DNA of 64,000 nucleotides from Thozetella sp. PMI_491 (Eukaryota; Ascomycota; Sordariomycetes; Chaetosphaeriales; Chaetosphaeriaceae), in the NCBI GenBank assembly GCA_021432635.1, contig MU270029.1, forward strand, positions 1-64,000. The letters are read 5' to 3'. The notes beneath the pieces were generated by a model. It worked only from the letters and a program-made list of their open reading frames with translations, had not been told where the DNA came from and did not search any database. A program made the translations under genes and the position numbers. Shown here piece after piece: positions 12,253 to 22,911 of this stretch (position 1 is its first letter; each line of letters opens with the position of its first letter).

Positions 12253-13494
12253 GGGAGGCGGTCTCGCGATCTATTGCTGTGTCGTCGGGCGGCTGGCTGT
12301 ACACCTTCCCGGCGCCGCGAGCAGAAACAAACAGCCAGCGCGATGTAATCATTATTAGGTGCGTGTCTTAGCCGCCAGGATCCCCCGTTGGACAGGGGCC
12401 GAGTCAGGGCGGGAGGATTCGCCCCGCTAGCATTTTTGGCTCCGGGTTTCGGCTCCCTTGCCAGCGGCGGGCGGCGGGGCGGACACCGCGGTCGCGGTCC
12501 CAGCCAGAACAGGAACAGGAGCAGGAACACCGAAAGGGTCGAGGCCTGTCGCGGGGAAGGGGGGGTTGCGCGCCCTCTTGGTAATACGCGGAGACCCTTG
12601 GGGCTCGGCAGTGTCTCTGGCTACTACCCGCCCTCCCCCCATGGGGGCCTATTGAGGGGCGCCCAGTTAAGTGTTACATACAGTGCCAGGGGTGAGCGGG
12701 CCAGCGACACGGGACGCCCGAGTTAGCCGGTCCGACCAAGTGCCTAGCCCTCATTCGGGCCAGGGTACGAAGAGGTATAGAAGATTTAACTAGATATGTA
12801 CATAACAAAAGGTGTGTTACTCAGGGAGGACGCAGGCGGCGGGCTGAAGGCGTCGTGCTTGCTTTTCTTGTTTTTCTTGTTTTCACGACAAAAGTCCCAC
12901 ACCTCGGATGGTGTACCTCGGATGGTGTTTAGGTGCGTCTTCCTTCCCGCTGTACGGCGGCGTCTGGGTCTGAGTCTGCAGCGGGCGATTGCAACTGATT
13001 GGGGCTCCGCGGTAGCGCGGTCCCGGTGGTTCGCCCGCCGGGACCTAGGCCCCCTCCTCGCCCGCTCGCCGGCTCGTCTGGGTGGCGCGAGACGCGAGAC
13101 GAACACACCCCTCCCCTCCTCAGCCTCCTCTCTTAGGACTAAAAGGGACAAAAGGAAGAAGAGGGCGTAGACCATCGGCCCCACAGCCCCCCGTTTGGCC
13201 CCTTTTTTCGGACTCGACCCCGGCGCCAATGCATGTTGACTTGGATAAGCTTTATCGCTCAAAGGGGGGGCTCAGGATCGGAGGGCAAGAGTTCGCGAAG
13301 GCGCGCATATCGACCGCACTGGGCCATGAGACGCTGGGCAAACATAGGATCCCCGGCATATCGTTCGCTGTCGCCTCCACGACCGTAGAACCGCTTCGAT
13401 ATAGTTTGCCCGCGCCGGCGTTATACCCGTCGGTCTTTTCCCCTTCCTCTCTCCATCCTCTCTTGCCGCAACTGCGTGCACAGATTCCGCAGAC
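12253..13494. promoter_or_regulatory. Divergent promoter region
   Basis: 1.24 kb lies between the divergent starts of the D-amino-acid enzyme (12252, -) and the amidotransferase-like gene (13495, +). The central part is rich in C/T and G/A tracts, and open frames here have low-complexity Arg/Pro translations. It could serve both genes. No defined operator was recognised. Confidence 0.45.
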
Positions 13495-14353
13495 ATGACT
13501 CGACCCTACCGACTCCACATCTTGGCCTGCGATACCCCCATCGCCTCGGTACTCAGCATCCGCGGGGACTATGGCGACATCATCAGTGACCTGTTCCGGC
13601 GCGGCCTGGCCCAGTACAAGGGCAATGGCGGTGCCAAGGCCGCCGACCTCGACATCCAGATGACGAGCAGCAACATGGTCGACCAGGGCGAGCTGCCCAA
13701 ACTCGACGAAGTCGACGCACTAGTACTCTCAGGAAGCAGTATGTAACCCCCTCATCGTCCACCCCCTGCGCGGACAAAGAAACGTCGGCCTTGCCGGCCG
13801 GGGCGGGCCCGATTGACAGTATACCGCAGAACACAACGCGTACGACGATGACCCCTGGATCCTCAGGCTGGTGGATTACGTCAAGCTGGCCTACCAGACT
13901 TCGAAAGTCCCCATCCTCGGAATCTGCTTCGGCCACCAGATCATCGCGCGCGCCCTCGGCGGCCGGGTACATCTGAACCCCGAGGGGTGGGAGGTGGCCG
14001 TGTCGCCCATCAACCTGACGCCGCGCGGCGCCGAGATCTACGGGAAGCCGGCGCTGGCGCTGCACCAGATGCACCGCGACGCCGTGCTCTCGCTGCCGCC
14101 GGGCGCCGAGAACCTGGGCTCGAGCCCGGCGTGCGAGTTCCAGGCGCTGTACGTGCCACATAGGGTCATCTCGCTGCAGTCGCACCCCGAGTTCGACGGG
14201 CAGATCGTCAACAGGATCCTGGACGCGCGGCACGAGCAGAAGATCTTTGACAGCGACTTCTACACCGGCGCTAAGGCCCGGGCGGACATCCACCACGACG
14301 GCGAGTCGGTGGCGGCGACATGGTGGAAGTTCTTATTGGATGACAAGTTTTAA
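13495..14353 (+). CDS. Class-I glutamine amidotransferase-like protein
   Basis: Two exons are inferred (13495..13738, 13830..14353), giving 255 aa; the join reads LSGSKHNAYDDDPW. The triad of class-I GATases is intact: Cys114 in LGICFGHQ, and His200 and Glu202 in LQSHPEFDG. It has no synthetase domain, so it is a stand-alone GATase1-like protein of the COG0518 type, common in fungi. Such proteins are thought to hydrolyse glutamine or gamma-glutamyl amides, but the physiological substrate is not established. It sits between a D-amino-acid enzyme and an aldehyde dehydrogenase, which is compatible with a role in amino-group metabolism. It converges with the aldehyde dehydrogenase. Confidence 0.88.
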
Positions 14354-14706
14354 GACAGATAGCAAACGGGCTTTGTGTACCTTGGATGCTTGTATGACTG
14401 TTGTCGTTGTCTTTAGCGATCAGTGTGTCTTGTCGGCCCCGATGTAGTACAATGCAAGCGAGTCGAGTCTATCTTCTGTACAGCCCGTAGTCTGCCTCGT
14501 AGTATCGATTGGCGGATGCGAGCGGTGAGATTGTAGTGGAACTTGGCTACCCGATCGACGATCGGCATACAGAGGAGCGAGAGGGTGTCTCAGTTACAGT
14601 TGTATTTCGGGGAATTGTCTTCTACACGATTGCATCTTGGCCGATCTGTCTCGGCTTCGAGAGCAGCACGATACCAACGCGGCCCCCATTCCGCCAGAGC
14701 CCTCTT
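14354..14706. terminator. Convergent 3' flanks
   Basis: 353 nt between the stop of the amidotransferase-like gene (+) and the stop of the aldehyde dehydrogenase (-). It should hold both 3' ends. No separate gene is seen. Confidence 0.4.
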
Positions 14707-16172
14707 TTACGCCTGGTTCTCCTTGACGTGATAGCTCTTGAGCTTGACGAAGGCATCATAGCCCCGCGGGCCCAAGGTACATCCGAGACCAGATTTCTTC
14801 CAGCCAGTCCATGCCAGATCCTAGCGCCGGACACGTCAGCACATCTGTCTCATCCGAAGAAGCGGGCGCGCGGGGTTTGACTTACGGGATTTGGGTAGTC
14901 GCAGCGATTGACAAACACGGTACCCGCCTCGAGTACCTCGAGGAGCTCCTCGCCCTTGGCCAGATCTTTGGTCCACACGCTCGCGGTCAGGCCGTAGTCG
15001 GTGTCGTTCATGAGCTTGACCGCCTCCTCATCACCTGAGACTTTCTGCACGGGGATAACAGGGCCGAAGGTCTCCTCCTTCATGACCAGCATGTCGTGAC
15101 TGACATTGAGGAGCAGCCGCGGCGCCACGTAGTTCCCGTTGGGCGAGGCGCTCGCGAAGGACGCGTTAGCGGGGGTGGCGTCGACAGCCCCCTTAGCCAG
15201 GGCGTCTTCGATCTGGGCGTTGATGGCCTTCTGAGCGGACCGAGAGATGACGGGGCCAACCATGGTAGCCGGGTCGAGAGGGTCGCCGAGCTTGTACGTC
15301 TTCAGCTCCTCCTGCAGCTCGTGCACGAAGGCGTCGAACACGTCAGCGTGTACATAGATGCGCTCGACCGCGCAGCAGCTCTGGCCCGAGTTGAAGACAG
15401 CGCCATCCACCAGCTGCGCGGCGACGTACTTGACGTCGGCGTCTGGTCGCACATAGGCCGGGTCGTTGCCGCCAAGCTCGAGGTTGAGGGGGATCGTCCG
15501 GCCGGCAGTTGCCTCACGGATCGCCAGGCCGCCCGCTGTCGAACCAGTGAAGGAGACTAGCTGCACCTCTGGCAGCTGCGACAGGTCACGGATCAGTGCC
15601 GGGTCACCCGACTGGACGACCTGCAGCACATCGGCGGGGAGGCCCGCCTCGGTGAAGATAGCGGCGATGCGCTCGCCCACTAGCGGGGTCTGAGGCGACG
15701 GCTTAAGGATGACGCTGTTGCCGGCCAAAAGAGCGGGCACTAGGGCGTTGACGATGATCAGCCAGGGGAAGTTCCAGGCGAAGACGATCAGGGTCGGGCC
15801 GACAGGGATCTTCTTGATCTGGCGGCGGAAGCCGGCCTCGGGGCGGCCGGGGAGCGGGGCGAGGGCCTCTTCAGCAATGTCGAGGAGGTAGTCGGCGCGC
15901 TTCTGCATAGTCTCGATCTCCTTGTGGCTGTAGGCGATGGGGCGTCCCATCTGCTCCGAGAGTTCCTTGCCGAGGGGCATCTTGCGCTCCTGTATGAGCG
16001 CCAGGGCCTTGATCACGACAGCCTTGCGCTGCTCGAGCGGGACCTTGCGCCAGGACTCGAAGGCTGCCTGGGACCGCTGGGCAGCAGCCTTGGCCTCCTC
16101 CAGGGTGGCGGCGGGCCGCTCGATGACGACCTCATTGGTCGAGGGGGAGATGGTCTTGATCGTGGCGGACAT
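14707..16172 (-). CDS. NAD(P)-dependent aldehyde dehydrogenase
   Basis: Two exons are inferred (16172..14886, 14820..14707), giving 466 aa. The start MSATIKTISPSTNEVV is preferred over a more upstream in-frame ATG because it aligns with the family start. The catalytic residues are present: Asn134 in AWNFPW, Glu232 in LELGGNDP and Cys266 in NSGQSCC. SFTGSTAGG is the nucleotide-binding loop. The last exon (DLAWTGWKKSGLG) restores the conserved C-terminal end. It belongs to the general aldehyde/succinate-semialdehyde dehydrogenase group and oxidises an aldehyde to the acid. The adjacent aminotransferases make an amino-acid-derived or amine-derived semialdehyde a reasonable but unproven substrate. 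Cytosolic. Confidence 0.92.
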
Positions 16173-17564
16173 GGTTATCAGGCAAGGTATTTGACGAAGG
16201 ACCCTTTGGGTTGGGTAGGAAAGACACAAAATGTCCCTAGAGACGGACAAGAAAAGACGGTAGGGAAGTGGGGGTATCTCGTTAAAACGAAGTCGGCGCG
16301 TCCTCAGTTTATCGACGGGGAGCGCGCTCTGCAGCGACGGTGGTCAACAACTGCATATATACAATACCACCAAAGGAGGCAGCGGTACGATACCTATTTC
16401 TATAGCTCTATAAGTAAGCCTCGGTTCCTGGCCGATGACTGCTTAGCCTCCGGGTGTTGATGGCGCTAACTGTGTCTAATCAGCATCTCAGAGATCTCGA
16501 CTGCCGACTAACTTACAGCTAGAGCAAAGTAAATATTTACGAGCTTCAAGGTCACGGATGCGGAAAGCGTCTCACTCCCTAAACACTTGTCTAAACTTCT
16601 TCGTCTCGATGGCCCGTGTAGACTTAGGGTGTATATATATAACCTTGTTGTGTTTGATCGAAGAGAATTAAAAGGGGCAGAAACGTGAAGGGAATCTTCA
16701 CCAAGCAACTTTCACCCTCCTCTCTCAATGTCGATAGCGATAGCAAGCTCTACTACGCAGATTGACCCCCCAGCGGGACCCTCCGCCACATAGAGACCGC
16801 GGCTATAGAGCCAACCCCCCTGCGCGCCGTTCTCGGAGTCGCTTCAGAAGCGCCCCACACCTAACCCATCGGCGCGGACCGATCACCGACAGGACGCCCC
16901 ATCTGCGTATCTGCCCTATGAGCTGCAGGCTTTGCCGGACCCTGCATCGTCCCAGGGCCGCGCTCCTGTCTCTCGGTGCGCGCGCGCTGCCAGTCGGCAA
17001 TGCCCCTCCTTGCCCCTCCAAAATATAGTCGATAACTCCAATGGGGGCGTCGGACCTTTGAGCGATTCGCCCCACGATAACACACGATAGGCATCGAAAT
17101 GGGGGTCTCGACTGGGTCTGAGAGGGGATCCCAAACGATTTGACACAAGTTACGTACTATGAAAGCTATCTGGTCGCTCCACGTCGCTTTCTTTGTTGGG
17201 TCTCGCCCCCCCGCGCGCATTCCTACGTCATACATGGCAAAGAGCGATGGCGGACCGCCCTGGGAGATCTCCACACCCGAAAGGGGCAGCCTCTCTACCC
17301 TCATGACCGCCGCCACACGCCAAAGCTAATTCGCAGAGCCTCTGGCCGGTAACACAATGCTGCCGAGCTCGCCCGCTATGAGTGTAGACCGCTCGTTTAT
17401 AGACCTTTGGCTGCCACAGAGCTTCCCCAATGTGACAGAGAGTTATACATCATACTCCTCGTCCCACATCGACACACCAACGGCACCGATCACATCTGCA
17501 CACCTCTGAAGCTCTCTTCCTTTCGCACTACATAGCATTTGTATTCTCATTCACTCTAGCTAGG
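16173..17564. promoter_or_regulatory. Divergent promoter region between ALDH and SDR genes
   Basis: 1.39 kb between two divergent starts. AT-rich TATA-like stretches are at about 16351-16361 (minus-strand TATA, about 180 nt before the ALDH start) and about 16631-16645. Short open frames on the minus strand at 16800-17316 are not convincing genes. The arrangement would allow co-regulation of the two oxidoreductases. Confidence 0.45.
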
Positions 17565-18530
17565 ATGGGCAGACTCTCGGGAAAGAACGCCATCATCACT
17601 GGCGCTGCCGGGTAAGACTCGGCCTCCCCTGACTGCGCCCGAAACATCCATGTTTCTCTACTGACGCATGCTTTTTTTTTTTGCAGCGGTGTCGGCCTAG
17701 AGAGCACAATTCGCTTCCTCCAGGAAGGTGCATCAGTTCTCATGACAGATGTAAACGCCGCGGCTCTCGAGAAGGCGCTGGCTAAGGTGAAGAGCGTGGT
17801 GCCCAGCCCCGAGGGCAAGGTGGCGACCCAGGTGGCGGACGTATCCAAGGAGAGCGACGTTGCCGCCGTCGTGGACGCCGTGGACGCATGGGGCGGCGTC
17901 GACGTTATGTTCAATAACGCCGGCATCATGCACCCGAAGGACGGTGACGCGGAGGAGTGCCCCGATAGCATCTGGGACCTGACCATGAACATCAACGTCA
18001 AGGGCGTGTGGTATGGATCCAAGCATGCGGTGCGCTCGCTGCGCAAGTTCAAGAAGACCAAGGGCTCCATCATCAACACGGCTTCCATGGTCGCCATCGT
18101 TGGCGCCGCCACGCCGCAGCTGGCCTACACTGCCAGCAAGGGTGCTGTGCTGGCGCTCACGCGAGAGCTGGCCATCGTGCACGCGCGCGAGGGTAGGCCC
18201 CCCCCCCACTAAACAGCGCCGAGGGCTCTCTACTAACAGTAAATCGTCTCAGGCTACCGCTTCAACTCACTCTGCCCCGCTCCCCTCAACACCCCGATGC
18301 TGCAGGACTTCCTCGGCGATGACAAGGCGAAGCGGTTCCGCCGCGAGGTACACTTCCCTACCGGCCGCTTCGGCGAGGCCATCGAGCAGGCGCAAGCGGC
18401 CCTCTTCCTGGCCTCGGACGAGAGCAGCTTCGTCATCGGCCATGACATGGTGGTGGACGGCGGCCTCACAAAGGCTTACGTTACTGCTGAAGGTCCGTCT
18501 CTTCCAGCACCCCAGAACCAAGGAAACTAG
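17565..18530 (+). CDS. Short-chain dehydrogenase/reductase (SDR)
   Basis: Three exons are inferred (17565..17611, 17687..18192, 18253..18530), giving 276 aa. Intron 1 ends in a long T tract and GCAG. The first junction falls inside the dinucleotide-binding motif TGAAGGVG (residues 12-19). Other classical SDR signatures are NNAG (92-95), the catalytic Ser149 in NTASM, and Tyr163-x3-Lys167 in YTASKGA. The C-terminal half has the usual GHDMVVDGG segment. It is an NAD(P)-linked alcohol or keto-acid oxidoreductase whose substrate cannot be predicted. It diverges from the aldehyde dehydrogenase. Confidence 0.92.
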
Positions 18531-19286
18531 ATCTGGGGCATGACAAGGAGGAAAAGTTGGGTTTTACAAAGCGTCGGGTGCTACGGGAGGAACTCGGATA
18601 AACAAAATACCGCGCATATAGGCTGCCCTGCGGCTTCAATGGTTGCGAGAGAGTTATGTATAAGAGCAATACATCCGAGTTGATCAACTCGAGTTCTGGG
18701 CTATGCAATTGATGCGGAGACATAATTCGCATAGTTATGTTATCCTTGTGATAATGAAAACACACTATCCGTATGTCGGCCAGCTTATCTGTGCCAGCTT
18801 CTCGATGCGGTCTGCACCAGGTCATTCTTCCGACTCTAGTTGTACCTAGTTTCCTAGCTCGATGAGCTCTCCCGGGGAGCCCCTAGAGTCCCCCACTACA
18901 GCTTATCAGTGTGGAGAGCTTCGAGTGCGCACTACGTAGGACTTTTGCCCGCTTACGCGCCTTCGCCCGCCGCTGAGCCGAGCGACAAGGGGTGGACCCC
19001 GACTCTCGGATGTGGGTTTGGCTGAGCGGGGAACCTGGCGTCGTGTGATGAGATGCTGCCGGCTGAGGAACTGATCGGTTGGGTTTTGGGGGGCCGTCAT
19101 TTGCGTCGCCGCTTGATCCAAGCTCTCATCATAGCTGGCGTTTTGGCTTCCAGTGAAATACAGACGTGTTGCACCCTGCGCCGAGTGAGCGTTGCACCCA
19201 AGACGACTCCTACGGCTAACCCTAACCCTCCTCGCAGACGAAGTTGACGCCCCTGAGAGGTGCAGCGCGAAAGTCAACAACTGCTG
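18531..19286. other. Intergenic region, class-I aminotransferase promoter
   Basis: About 750 nt. It holds the SDR 3' flank and the promoter of the next gene, including a telobox-like element listed separately. Confidence 0.5.
19216..19229 (+). promoter_or_regulatory. Telobox-like CTAACCCTAACCCT element
   Basis: Two tandem CCCTAA units lie about 60-70 nt upstream of the aminotransferase ATG. Such sequences are bound by Tbf1/Rap1-type or TRF-like Myb proteins in fungi. It could instead be a short interstitial telomere repeat or chance. Confidence 0.4.
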
Positions 19287-20873
19287 ATGGCCACCACCGA
19301 TGCGATACCGGCGGCGCGGAAAGCCATAGACTTACAACTTGGGTGAGCCAGCGTCGCCTCTACGCGGAGCCCGTATGAGACCCGAGATGGGATTCTAACC
19401 TCGACACCCAGATGGCCTTCCCCTTATCTCTTCCCAGCGACCGCCATCTCCCAGGCCGCTGGCGGTGCGCTCTCAACCGATGCGCTCATAGCTAACGCAC
19501 TCATCTACGGGCCGGAGGCCGGCGAACCGAGACTGCGCGAAAATCTGGCGTCGTTCTTGAGCGACTTCTACCAGCCTTCTGCCGGTCCGATCTCGCCGGA
19601 TCGCATCTTTGTGACTAACGGCGCATCCGGTGCCCTCTCCTCCATCCTCTCTCGCTTCACTGACCCGGCCGTGACGCGCCGGGTCTGGATGGTGGAGCCG
19701 ACATACTTCCTCGCCTGCCCGACCTTCCAAGACTTTGGTTTCAACGGCCGGCTGCGGGGAGTACCCGAGGATGACGAGGGCATCGACCTTGCATATCTGC
19801 GCCGCGGGCTAGAAGAGGTCGAGAAGGTCTGGCAGCCAGCGGATGCGCGGGCTGCATCGACCCCCGGCATCCATGGTGCCAGGGCGAAGGTGTACAAGCA
19901 TGTCATCTACGCTGTGCCGACCTTCAGCAATCCTAGCGGGAAGGTGATGAGCCTTCGGCGGCGGGAGGAGCTCGTGCAGCTGGCGCGGGAGTTTGATGCG
20001 CTAATCGTCACCGACGACGTGTACGATATGTTGAGGTGGCCGGCGGAGGAAGGCGCTTCTGGCTTCGAGCTCCCGCCGCCGCCACCTCGTTTGGTGGACA
20101 TCGATCGGTCTCTGCCGGGCACCACCCAATGGGGCAATACTCTCAGCAATGGCTCGGTCAGCAAGATCCTGGCACCGGGTATGCGAGTAGGCTGGGTAGA
20201 AGGGCCGCCTGATGCTGTGATGGATCTATGCAACTATGGGGCGATGAAGTCGAGTGGTAACCAGGCGCACTTTTCGTCCCTCATCATCGACCAGATGCTC
20301 TCCTCTGGTGTGCTGCTTAGCCACATCCGCGAAGTGCTAGTGCCAACATACCAGAAGCGGTACTATGCCATGGTGCGACTGGTGAAGAAGCACCTTGGGC
20401 CGCTGGGAGTCAATATCGACACATGCCGGCCCAGTGAACAGCAGGAGACTAAGGAGAACGGTATGAGCAATTCGCTGCAGAAGGATATTCTCCCGGTCAA
20501 AAAAGGGCAGTTGAATGGCAACACGAACGGAAATACGAACGGTGATGTCGCTGGGGCGTTAGATCATCCGAATAGCGACGCAGGCGTCTACGAGAAGGGG
20601 GAAAGCATGCCGACGCTTGCAGGTGGCTTTTTCATGTATTTGCGCTTCCCTCGCTCCCTGCCCCCGCTTGAGCAAATTGCGAAGCAGGCGCTGGAGCAGT
20701 ATGATCTTCGCATCGCCCATGGCATGATGGGGATCGTGGAAGGCGATGAAGAAGGTCAGACGAGGGCCAGGGAAGCATTTGGCCAGTGTGCTAGGCTATG
20801 CTGGTCGTGGCATACCGAGGATGAGATTGAAGAGGGCATCAAAAGACTAGCAACGATACTAAGGGAATATTGA
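19287..20873 (+). CDS. Class-I aminotransferase, Aro8 / 2-aminoadipate type
   Basis: Two exons are inferred (19287..19342, 19412..20873), giving 505 aa. The join reads LQLGWPSPYLFP, the usual start of the domain. Fold-type-I PLP signatures are FSNPSGKVMSLRRR (substrate and PLP contacts), VTDDVYDMLRW (PLP Asp/Tyr) and SNGSVSKILAPGMRVGW with the Schiff-base lysine at about K270. This arrangement is typical of the Aro8/kynurenine-2-aminoadipate branch, which transaminates aromatic amino acids, kynurenine or 2-aminoadipate. A low-complexity Asn/Gly/Thr insert at about 20512-20550 (NGNTNGNTNG) interrupts the C-terminal domain, probably as a surface loop. No targeting peptide is seen. Confidence 0.9.
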
Positions 20874-20952
20874 ACTCAGACAGCGATAAAATGATGTCTA
20901 GACCCAAGGGGTCCAATGCCAGCCAAGTTTTCTTATCTCTCATTGTCGACAA

Positions 20953-22911
20953 TCATACCAATTCGATGTCCCTGACACTTCGTCCATCTCTGCGCACACA
21001 TAAGCCTCCATCCCCAAGTCCTACACATGCTTCACCATCCATTAAACCGGGAATGAACGCACATCCTACAGCTGCATATCGATGAGAGTGCCTTTCTCCC
21101 ACCGGTCGCAGCAGAATAGGCATTGGACAGCCGAATAAAACCCACACCTCATCCCCAACTTCGGGGGTACAGCTCGGGCAAAACGTACAGCAAAACCCCA
21201 GCTTTCTATCTCCAAGTAGGAAGAACCTGCCATTATCGGGAAAGAGAAACTTGAAACTAACTATCAATCTATTATCAATTGACCTAAGAGCGGAAAGTTT
21301 TTCTACGGAGAGCGTGACGGTTTCAAGGGATAGACCAGGCTGTCCAAGCCTCGTAGGTGTGGCGATAAAATACTTCATCATGTAATAGAATTCCTGAAGA
21401 TTCAGTTGATTTATGGCATTAGTGAAAGGATTGATTTTGCCAGTTAATTTTGCAATATCGAAGAGCAATTGAAAGACCCATAAGCTGTCTGAGGGATGTG
21501 GAATCTCGCTGTTGATGTATAGCTCTTCGAGCAATTCCGACCACCTTGCTATAGGTTGCCGCCTCCACGGCGTTTCACTGAAGGAGGAGACCTGGCTACA
21601 ATGAACGCCGCGGACGTGTAAACGACAGTCGATAGAAAAGGTATATATCGGCTCTGCAGAGAAGGATGCGGCTCTGCCGTATATTGAACTACCTGCGGAG
21701 ATGGGCAACGCACGGTTCACAACTGGCTGTAGCCAAGTTGGGAAGGTGTGATGGATATGATCAGAATATCTTGCTGTTGGAAAGTAGCACAAAAATTCAA
21801 GTGAATGATGCTTTCGTATATGATGCTCGGCTACCAGAGCGAAGGTCTGAGGTATATTTAAGGAGTAGTCGACAGGTATGTCGCTCTCTTGGCAGTCCGC
21901 TGCAAGCCCAATTAGACCATACAATCGGTCTCTCGGATCAGTGGTTTTGAGACCGCCCGATTGGTTGAAAAGTTTAAGAAGGTGCGGTCTGTAGTTTGAT
22001 GTGTTGAATGATGCAACTCCGGTTGGAGAACGGACGATTTGGATTCCTTCACTGAGTGTTATGAATAACGGATGGAGAACATTATGCGAGAACCAGGTTT
22101 CTATATTCTCGTTGTCTTCAAAAATTCTTTTGCCTACGTCCTTCATAGCAAGCTCGAAGGCGAGAAGTGGCAAGATTGTTGATGTTCCATTGTGGAAGTG
22201 TAGGTAAGCCCGCTGAGCTAAGAAGAATTCTTGTTGGACCCAAACTCTTCTCCAGTACGGGTTACGCAGGATTCGGGCCACAGGACTCCAGAAATCTACA
22301 CTGTAGTCTTGAAGTTTTGTGAGTTTGCGAAATTCCCGACCAGATAAGTCGCCGCCGATGGCTTTCAGGGCAGGGGGTAGTTCAAGCCTTCGAGCTGCCC
22401 TAAACGGAGCTGAATTGGGATCCACGTCCATGTCAAGCCAGACCCTCACACTGGTAGCGTTGCTGTATATCCGCCTCATCAAGTTCACTTGGTGGCCGCG
22501 CTCTGCCATGTCATCTTGATTGATACAGACTGCGTCGACCCAGAGAATTCTAGACTCCTTCGCATTGCGCAAACTCAGTAGCGCGTTGCTCAAGTTTTCA
22601 GCCAACAGCACGAAGTGGATCTGGTTGACAATCAGCTTGGAATAGGGCTTCGGATCCCCCCATACGTAGCTGAGCGCATCGTAGTCCGGGTTCGTAGCCA
22701 AGTCAACTGTTCTTATGATGGCTTCTAGGGGTTCAGTCTTGAGCCCTGGCAGCAGCTCAATGAGGCGGATGTACGGCTTGCTGACATCGTTGAAGGAGGA
22801 ATAGCGGAGAGGAGTGGTACGTTTCATGGTGCGTAATCTCTTCGAAGATCTTGCGCGTGAGGTCGTCTCCGACCTCTCAGCCGGCCGCTTGGACCTTGTA
22901 GTACGAGGCAT
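20953..22911 (-). CDS. HET-domain protein (heterokaryon incompatibility type)
   Basis: A single exon of 652 aa if the start is MPRTTRSKRP at 22911. An upstream in-frame start (22989) would translate the homopolymer tract into a Phe run and is unlikely; a later Met at 22827 is also possible. The basic N-terminus (KRP, SSKRLR) looks like a nuclear-localisation patch. The HET domain begins near residue 78: YDALSYVWGDPKPYS, then LWVDAVCINQDDMAERGHQVNLMRRIYSNA, the core HET signature. The remaining C-terminal 400 residues are of unknown fold. HET domains trigger regulated cell death on non-self recognition or in response to partner receptors. It diverges from a second HET gene at 23660. Confidence 0.93.
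   Translation of the reverse strand: MPRTTRSKRPAERSETTSRARSSKRLRTMKRTTPLRYSSFNDVSKPYIRLIELLPGLKTEPLEAIIRTVDLATNPDYDALSYVWGDPKPYSKLIVNQIHFVLLAENLSNALLSLRNAKESRILWVDAVCINQDDMAERGHQVNLMRRIYSNATSVRVWLDMDVDPNSAPFRAARRLELPPALKAIGGDLSGREFRKLTKLQDYSVDFWSPVARILRNPYWRRVWVQQEFFLAQRAYLHFHNGTSTILPLLAFELAMKDVGKRIFEDNENIETWFSHNVLHPLFITLSEGIQIVRSPTGVASFNTSNYRPHLLKLFNQSGGLKTTDPRDRLYGLIGLAADCQESDIPVDYSLNIPQTFALVAEHHIRKHHSLEFLCYFPTARYSDHIHHTFPTWLQPVVNRALPISAGSSIYGRAASFSAEPIYTFSIDCRLHVRGVHCSQVSSFSETPWRRQPIARWSELLEELYINSEIPHPSDSLWVFQLLFDIAKLTGKINPFTNAINQLNLQEFYYMMKYFIATPTRLGQPGLSLETVTLSVEKLSALRSIDNRLIVSFKFLFPDNGRFFLLGDRKLGFCCTFCPSCTPEVGDEVWVLFGCPMPILLRPVGERHSHRYAAVGCAFIPGLMDGEACVGLGDGGLCVRRDGRSVRDIELV

Noticed and set aside
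12786-13262. Open frame of 158 codons in the divergent promoter region
   Set aside because: Low-complexity Arg/Lys-rich translation and no homology I can recall; more likely promoter or UTR.
6010-16172. A putrescine (Puu-type) degradation cluster made of the class-III aminotransferase, GATase-like protein and aldehyde dehydrogenase
   Set aside because: The GATase is of the COG0518 type, not the PuuD hydrolase type, and no gamma-glutamylputrescine synthetase or oxidase is present.
19216-19229. Interpretation of the CCCTAA pair as a chromosome end
   Set aside because: Only two units, inside gene-dense DNA; a promoter element is more likely.
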